Assembly (NCBI GenBank): GCA_017390245.1
Contig: JAFPCE010000131.1
Location: 1 to 10,991, forward strand
Source: Selenomonadaceae bacterium
GTDB taxonomy: Bacteria > Bacillota > Negativicutes > Selenomonadales > Selenomonadaceae
Reading direction: 5' to 3'
Length of the DNA stretch: 10,991 bases
The position numbers and the translations under genes were made by a program. The notes beneath the pieces are model-generated. The model worked only from the letters and a program-made list of their open reading frames with translations. It was not told where the DNA came from and did no database searches. This document shows, in pieces, positions 7,662-10,991 of the stretch (position 1 is the first letter of the stretch; every line of letters starts with the position of its first letter).

Positions 7662-9521
7662 TTGATTATTAACTTAGAACCTGAAGTTTTACAGGCTGTG
7701 GAAAAGCCGGCCCGCTATACTGGCCATGAGCTGAATGCTGTGCATAAGGAATGGGACAGTGTGGGCTGTCATTTTGCCCTGGCTTTGCCTGATGTATATG
7801 AAGTGGGCATGTCCAATCTGGGCCTGAAGATTTTGTATGAGGTGCTTAACAGAAGAGAGGATACTGCCTGTGAAAGGGTATATGCTCCCTGGACTGATAT
7901 GGAAGCCATTATGAGGGATAGGAATATTCCTCTTTTTGGGCTGGAAAGCTTTCATCCTATTAAGGAATTTGATTTTTTAGGTTTTTCTCTGCAATATGAG
8001 ATGATTTATTCCAATGTATTGAATATGATTGACTTGGCGGGCCTTCATATATGGAGTAAGGACAGGGCTGAGGATGAGCCTTTTGTCGTAGGTGGCGGAC
8101 CTTGTGTTTACAATACTGAGCCTATTGCGGATTTCTTTGATTTCTTCATTGTAGGAGAAGGTGAAGAGCTTATCTGTGAGGTGGCAGAGAACTTTATTCA
8201 GTGGAAAAACGCAGGCAGGCAGGGAGGCCGGCAGGGCTTTTTGCGGCAGCTGGCCAAGCTGGATGGTATTTATGTGCCAAGTCTTTATAATGTTACTTAT
8301 GATAAAAAGGGCCTGTTTAAGGCAATTGAACCGGCAGTGCCAGAGGCAAGACCTGTTATTTATAAGCGTCTTATCAAAGATATGGACAGCGTGCCCTTTG
8401 TAGAGAAGCCTGTGCTGCCATATATTGGTGTGGTTCATGACCGTATAATGCTGGAGCTTTTCCGTGGCTGTACCAGAGGCTGCCGTTTCTGCCAGGCAGG
8501 TACTTCTTACCGGCCGGTCCGGGAGCGCAGCAAGGATCACCTGCGTGAGCTGGCTAGAAAAATGGTGGATGCTACTGGCTATAACGAAATGAGCCTGACA
8601 TCTTTAAGCTCTGCTGATTATTCCTGTTTGGGTGAATTGGTAGATGATTTATTTAAGGATTTTGAGGGGGAAAAGGTAAGCTTTTCTCTGCCATCACTGC
8701 GTATTGACAGCTTTTCTATCGACCTGGCTCATAAGATGCAGCAGGTAAGAAAAAGCGGTCTTACCTTTGCTCCTGAGGCTGGTACTCAGCGCCTGCGTGA
8801 CGTTATTAATAAGGGTGTTACAGAGGAAAACCTGCTGGAAGCTACTAGTGCTGCCTTTAAGCAGGGCTGGAAGCAGGTAAAGCTGTACTTTATGATGGGC
8901 CTGCCTACTGAGACTGATGAGGACATTGTGGGCATTGCCAAGCTGGCAGAAAAGGTTGTCAGAAAGTACAAGGAGGTTACTGGCAAATGGGGCGTAACTG
9001 TTAATATCAGCGTATCCTGCTTCGTGCCAAAGCCACATACACCATTCCAGTGGTTCGGCCAGCTGCCAAAGGAAGAATTTGAACGGCGCCAGCGGCTTTT
9101 AAAGGACAGTATTACTGAGCGTGCAGTGAAGTTTGGCTACCATGATGCCCGCTTAAGCGTCATTGAAGGGGCTATTGCCCGTGGTGACAGGCGCCTGAGC
9201 CAGGTTATTTACCAGGCCTGGGCAGATGGTGCTAAGTTTGATGGCTGGAGCGACCTCTTTAAAAATGAGGTATGGCATGAAGCCTTTAAAAAGTGCGGCA
9301 TTGATATTACTGAGTACAATCAGCGCACCAGAAGCTTTGATGAGGCATTGCCTTGGGAACATACTACTCCTGGCGTAAGCCGTGATTTCCTGATGCGGGA
9401 ATGGCAAAAGGCCGTAGCTGAGACCCTAACAGAGGACTGCCGACGTGGCAAATGTTCTGCTTGTGGTGTATGTCCAAGCCTGAAGGCGAAGATTGTGGAT
9501 TGGAGGCGTGAGAATGTTTAA
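7662..9521 (+). CDS. Radical SAM protein, TIGR03960 type, function unknown
   Basis: This 619-aa protein belongs to the uncharacterised radical SAM family found next to, or fused with, a TIGR03936/DUF2344 partner. An N-terminal Rossmann-like domain (about residues 20-180) resembles a cobalamin-binding fold. Its DVYEVGMSNLG segment (44-54) has Tyr46 where a DxHxxG ligand motif would have His. The radical SAM domain carries CTRGCRFC with Cys270, Cys274 and Cys277 for the [4Fe-4S] cluster, and GLPTETDED (413-421) further on. The C-terminus has four more cysteines (593, 598, 601, 604), a probable second metal site. The start is TTG: an in-frame TGA lies at 7650-7652, GAGGG at 7651-7655 is a good ribosome-binding site, and the next ATG is residue 50. 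The gene overlaps its partner by 8 nt. Reaction and substrate are unknown to me. Confidence 0.88.
   Translation: MIINLEPEVLQAVEKPARYTGHELNAVHKEWDSVGCHFALALPDVYEVGMSNLGLKILYEVLNRREDTACERVYAPWTDMEAIMRDRNIPLFGLESFHPIKEFDFLGFSLQYEMIYSNVLNMIDLAGLHIWSKDRAEDEPFVVGGGPCVYNTEPIADFFDFFIVGEGEELICEVAENFIQWKNAGRQGGRQGFLRQLAKLDGIYVPSLYNVTYDKKGLFKAIEPAVPEARPVIYKRLIKDMDSVPFVEKPVLPYIGVVHDRIMLELFRGCTRGCRFCQAGTSYRPVRERSKDHLRELARKMVDATGYNEMSLTSLSSADYSCLGELVDDLFKDFEGEKVSFSLPSLRIDSFSIDLAHKMQQVRKSGLTFAPEAGTQRLRDVINKGVTEENLLEATSAAFKQGWKQVKLYFMMGLPTETDEDIVGIAKLAEKVVRKYKEVTGKWGVTVNISVSCFVPKPHTPFQWFGQLPKEEFERRQRLLKDSITERAVKFGYHDARLSVIEGAIARGDRRLSQVIYQAWADGAKFDGWSDLFKNEVWHEAFKKCGIDITEYNQRTRSFDEALPWEHTTPGVSRDFLMREWQKAVAETLTEDCRRGKCSACGVCPSLKAKIVDWRRENV
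9502..9506 (+). promoter_or_regulatory. Ribosome-binding site fixing the DUF2344 start
   Basis: GGAGG lies inside the 3' end of the radical SAM gene, 7 nt before ATG 9514. It decides between three in-frame starts (TTG 9493, GTG 9508, ATG 9514) in favour of the ATG. Confidence 0.7.
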
Positions 9522-10218
9522 GTACAGAGCAAAAATTACTAAGGGCGCTGAAATCCGCTATATATCCCATCTTGATTATGCTGGTGTCATGGAAAGGGCT
9601 ATCCGCCGGGCTAAGCTGCCGGCAGCCTATTCAGAGGGATTTAATCCACACTTGAAGCTGGCTTTTGCCTCAGCGCTTTCTTTAGGGGTTACCAGCGAAG
9701 CTGAGTATGTGGATTTTGAGCTGACGAAAAATCTCTGCCAGCCAGAGGTATTTGATAAATTAAAGGCAGCACTGCCAGATGGTGTGAAGCTGTTGAAATT
9801 AAAGCCTGTTAAAGAGCCGAAGCCTTGCAAGGGTAAGAAACACAAGGCTCTGATGGCTGAGGTGGAGGAAGCTGTTTACGAGGTGTTTGCTCCGCTTACA
9901 GGTGACTGGGATAAGGCTGCTGCAGTAATTAAGAAGTTTAATGCGGCAGAATCCTTTACTGTGCACCGCGTTACGCCTAAGCAGAACAAGGAGATTGAAG
10001 TAAAGCAGTATATGCTGCAGCCAGTGAAGCTTTCCATGTGTGGTGATCTGGTGAAGCTGGATATGGACATTGCCCTGACTCAGTCTGGCAGCGTAAAGCC
10101 AGGAGAGGTACTAGATGGGCTTTGCCAGCAATATGAATTGCCGGTGGAATATAAAAGAGCTTTGATTCATCGCAAGGAAATGCTGGGACAAGGCAAACCG
10201 CTGATAGATTTAGTTTAA
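9514..10218 (+). CDS. Radical SAM-linked protein, DUF2344/TIGR03936 family
   Basis: This is the partner of the preceding radical SAM protein; the two are adjacent or fused in many bacteria, which implies a shared but unknown function. The 234-aa product opens with the family hallmarks IRYISHLD (residues 14-21), ERAIRRAKLP (27-36) and SEGFNPHLKLAFA (40-52). A lysine-rich stretch follows at about 97-112, then a less conserved C-terminal half. The charged, Arg/Lys-rich N-terminal half looks suited to nucleic-acid or protein contact, but that is inference. I chose ATG 9514: GGAGG at 9502-9506 sits 7 nt upstream of it, whereas the in-frame TTG at 9493 would place that site inside the gene and the GTG at 9508 is too close to it. 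The start overlaps the end of the radical SAM gene by 8 nt, indicating translational coupling. Confidence 0.88.
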   Translation: MFKYRAKITKGAEIRYISHLDYAGVMERAIRRAKLPAAYSEGFNPHLKLAFASALSLGVTSEAEYVDFELTKNLCQPEVFDKLKAALPDGVKLLKLKPVKEPKPCKGKKHKALMAEVEEAVYEVFAPLTGDWDKAAAVIKKFNAAESFTVHRVTPKQNKEIEVKQYMLQPVKLSMCGDLVKLDMDIALTQSGSVKPGEVLDGLCQQYELPVEYKRALIHRKEMLGQGKPLIDLV

Positions 10219-10334
10219 TATCTGCAAACAGGTTCTGTTTGAGAAGATGGCTGTGGTTTTTGCAGAGGAATTAGCAGCTAATATATAATTTGCAATTAAT
10301 AAGCACTTCAAGAAATGCAGAGGAGGTGTTCAGC
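10219..10334 (+). promoter_or_regulatory. Intergenic leader of rng with a candidate promoter
   Basis: This is a 116-nt gap. A perfect TATAAT at 10284-10289 has only a weak -35 (TTGCAG, 10260-10265, 18-nt spacing). Transcription would begin near 10296, leaving a leader of about 39 nt. Upstream of the promoter are a 7-bp hairpin CAAACAG/CTGTTTG (10225-10231 with 10235-10241) and an overlapping alternative pairing CTGCAAA/TTTGCAG (10222-10228 with 10259-10265). Neither is followed by a proper T-tract, so no terminator is claimed. A TTAGCaGCTAA palindrome lies at 10271-10281. Confidence 0.4.
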
Positions 10335-10341
10335 TTGAAGT
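10305..10341 (+). promoter_or_regulatory. Inverted repeat enclosing the rng RBS and start codon
   Basis: ACTTCAAG (10305-10312) is the exact reverse complement of CTTGAAGT (10334-10341). The 8-bp stem has a 21-nt loop that contains the strong Shine-Dalgarno AGGAGGTG (10321-10328). The TTG start codon (10335-10337) lies inside the 3' arm. In the mRNA this would expose the ribosome-binding site and bury the start codon. The pairing is read directly from the sequence; a regulatory role is inference. Confidence 0.4.
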
Positions 10342-10991
10342 CTATTGTGGTAAATGTGATGCCGGAGGAGACCCGGATGGCTATTGTTGATGGCCGTGAG
10401 CTTATTGGCCTTGAGCTGGAGCGTCCGAAGCATTCTCATTTAGTGGGAAATATTTATAAGGGGGTTGTGCAGAACGTGCTGCCTGGCATGCAGGCTGCTT
10501 TTGTGGATATTGGCAAAAGCAAAAATGCTTTTCTCTTTGTGGGAGATGGTACAGCTGAAGGAAAAGGCGGTAAGCGCCAGAAAATTCATGTAGGCCAGTC
10601 TCTGCCAGTGCAGATTACCAAGGATGAAGTGGGAACAAAGGGACCAAGGGCTACCTTGCATCTCACACTGCCAGGACGTTATGTGGTATTGATGCCTCAT
10701 TCAGCTTATATTGGCACATCCCATCGCATTGCTTCGGAGGAGGAGCGCAGTCGCCTGTATGATATCGCCCAGAAGGCCTGTCCAAAAGGTATGGGTATTA
10801 TTCTCCGCACTGTAGCAGAAGGACAGCCGGCAGAAATTATACAGCAGGATATTAATTATCTGGTTAAGCTGTGGGCATCTATAGAAGCAAAATTCAAGGT
10901 GGTGCATGGGGAAAATCTGCTGTATCGGGATGCTGATCTGGTTATCCGCATTGTCCGGGATATATTTAATGAGGAAATTGGCGAAATGGTA
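10335..10991 (+). CDS. rng: Ribonuclease G (Rng/CafA), N-terminal part, runs off window
   Basis: RNase E/G-family enzymes are cytoplasmic, Mg-dependent endoribonucleases that cut single-stranded AU-rich RNA and take part in rRNA maturation and mRNA decay. The open frame continues to the window edge, giving 219 residues; full-length RNase G is about 490. The N-terminus (MKSIVVNVMPEETRMAIVDG) parallels E. coli RNase G (LLVNVTPSETRVAYIDG). The S1 RNA-binding domain covers about 37-120, with GNIYKGVVQNVLPGMQAAFVDIG (38-60), the most diagnostic block of the family. VGTKGPRATLHLTLPGRYVVLMP (99-121) and GIILRTVAEG (154-163) follow and match the 5'-sensor and RNase H-like regions. The catalytic Asp residues lie beyond the window. 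The start is TTG with a near-perfect Shine-Dalgarno 6 nt upstream; the next Met is residue 9. Short length before the S1 domain favours RNase G over RNase E. Confidence 0.93.
   Translation, partial: MKSIVVNVMPEETRMAIVDGRELIGLELERPKHSHLVGNIYKGVVQNVLPGMQAAFVDIGKSKNAFLFVGDGTAEGKGGKRQKIHVGQSLPVQITKDEVGTKGPRATLHLTLPGRYVVLMPHSAYIGTSHRIASEEERSRLYDIAQKACPKGMGIILRTVAEGQPAEIIQQDINYLVKLWASIEAKFKVVHGENLLYRDADLVIRIVRDIFNEEIGEMV

Noticed and set aside
9493..9513. TTG at 9493 as the start of the DUF2344 protein
   Set aside because: It adds seven residues not typical of the family and puts the GGAGG site inside the gene; ATG 9514 fits better.
1..10991. Mobile element, CRISPR array, tRNA/rRNA or defence system
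   Set aside because: I found no repeat-spacer pattern, transposase or integrase motif, terminal inverted repeats, RNA gene or base-composition break; all genes fit a core chromosomal locus.

Overview
The window is an ordinary-looking chromosomal segment in which every gene is on the + strand. It carries the rod-shape/division-site cluster radC(end)-mreB-mreC-mreD-mrdA-minC-minD-minE, then rodA, then an uncharacterised radical-SAM pair, then the start of rng (RNase G). The order radC-mreBCD-minCD is typical of Firmicutes. A true MinE, MinC of the Firmicute type, RNase G and moderate, AT-leaning base composition together suggest a diderm Firmicute of the class Negativicutes (Selenomonadales, Acidaminococcales or Veillonellales). 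A Phascolarctobacterium-like organism would fit, but the genus is a guess and no 16S or other marker is present.

Region 1 (1-256) holds the last 29 codons of radC and a 165-nt leader with a perfect TATAAT and no convincing -35. Region 2 (257-6412) is one tightly packed operon: the actin-like filament MreB, its partners MreC and MreD, the elongation transpeptidase PBP2 (mrdA), and the full MinCDE division-site oscillator. It ends in a strong 14-bp intrinsic terminator just after minE. MreBCD and PBP2 direct lateral-wall synthesis, while MinCDE keeps FtsZ rings away from the poles, so elongation and septum placement are co-transcribed.

Region 3 (6413-10218) opens with a good extended -10 promoter directly after the terminator. 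It holds rodA (the SEDS glycosyltransferase partner of PBP2), a 619-aa radical SAM protein of the TIGR03960 type, and its overlapping partner of the TIGR03936/DUF2344 type. Neither of the last two has an assigned reaction that I know of, and they are the most plausible undescribed system here. Region 4 (10219-10991) has a leader with several inverted repeats and the first 219 codons of rng, which runs off the window.

I see no tRNA, rRNA, CRISPR array, insertion sequence, prophage gene, frameshift or pseudogene. The more interesting signals are a hairpin that buries the TTG start codon of rng, a Tyr where a cobalamin ligand His might be expected in the radical SAM protein, an extra C-terminal cysteine cluster in the same protein, and a MinC whose RSGQ motif reads RNGE.
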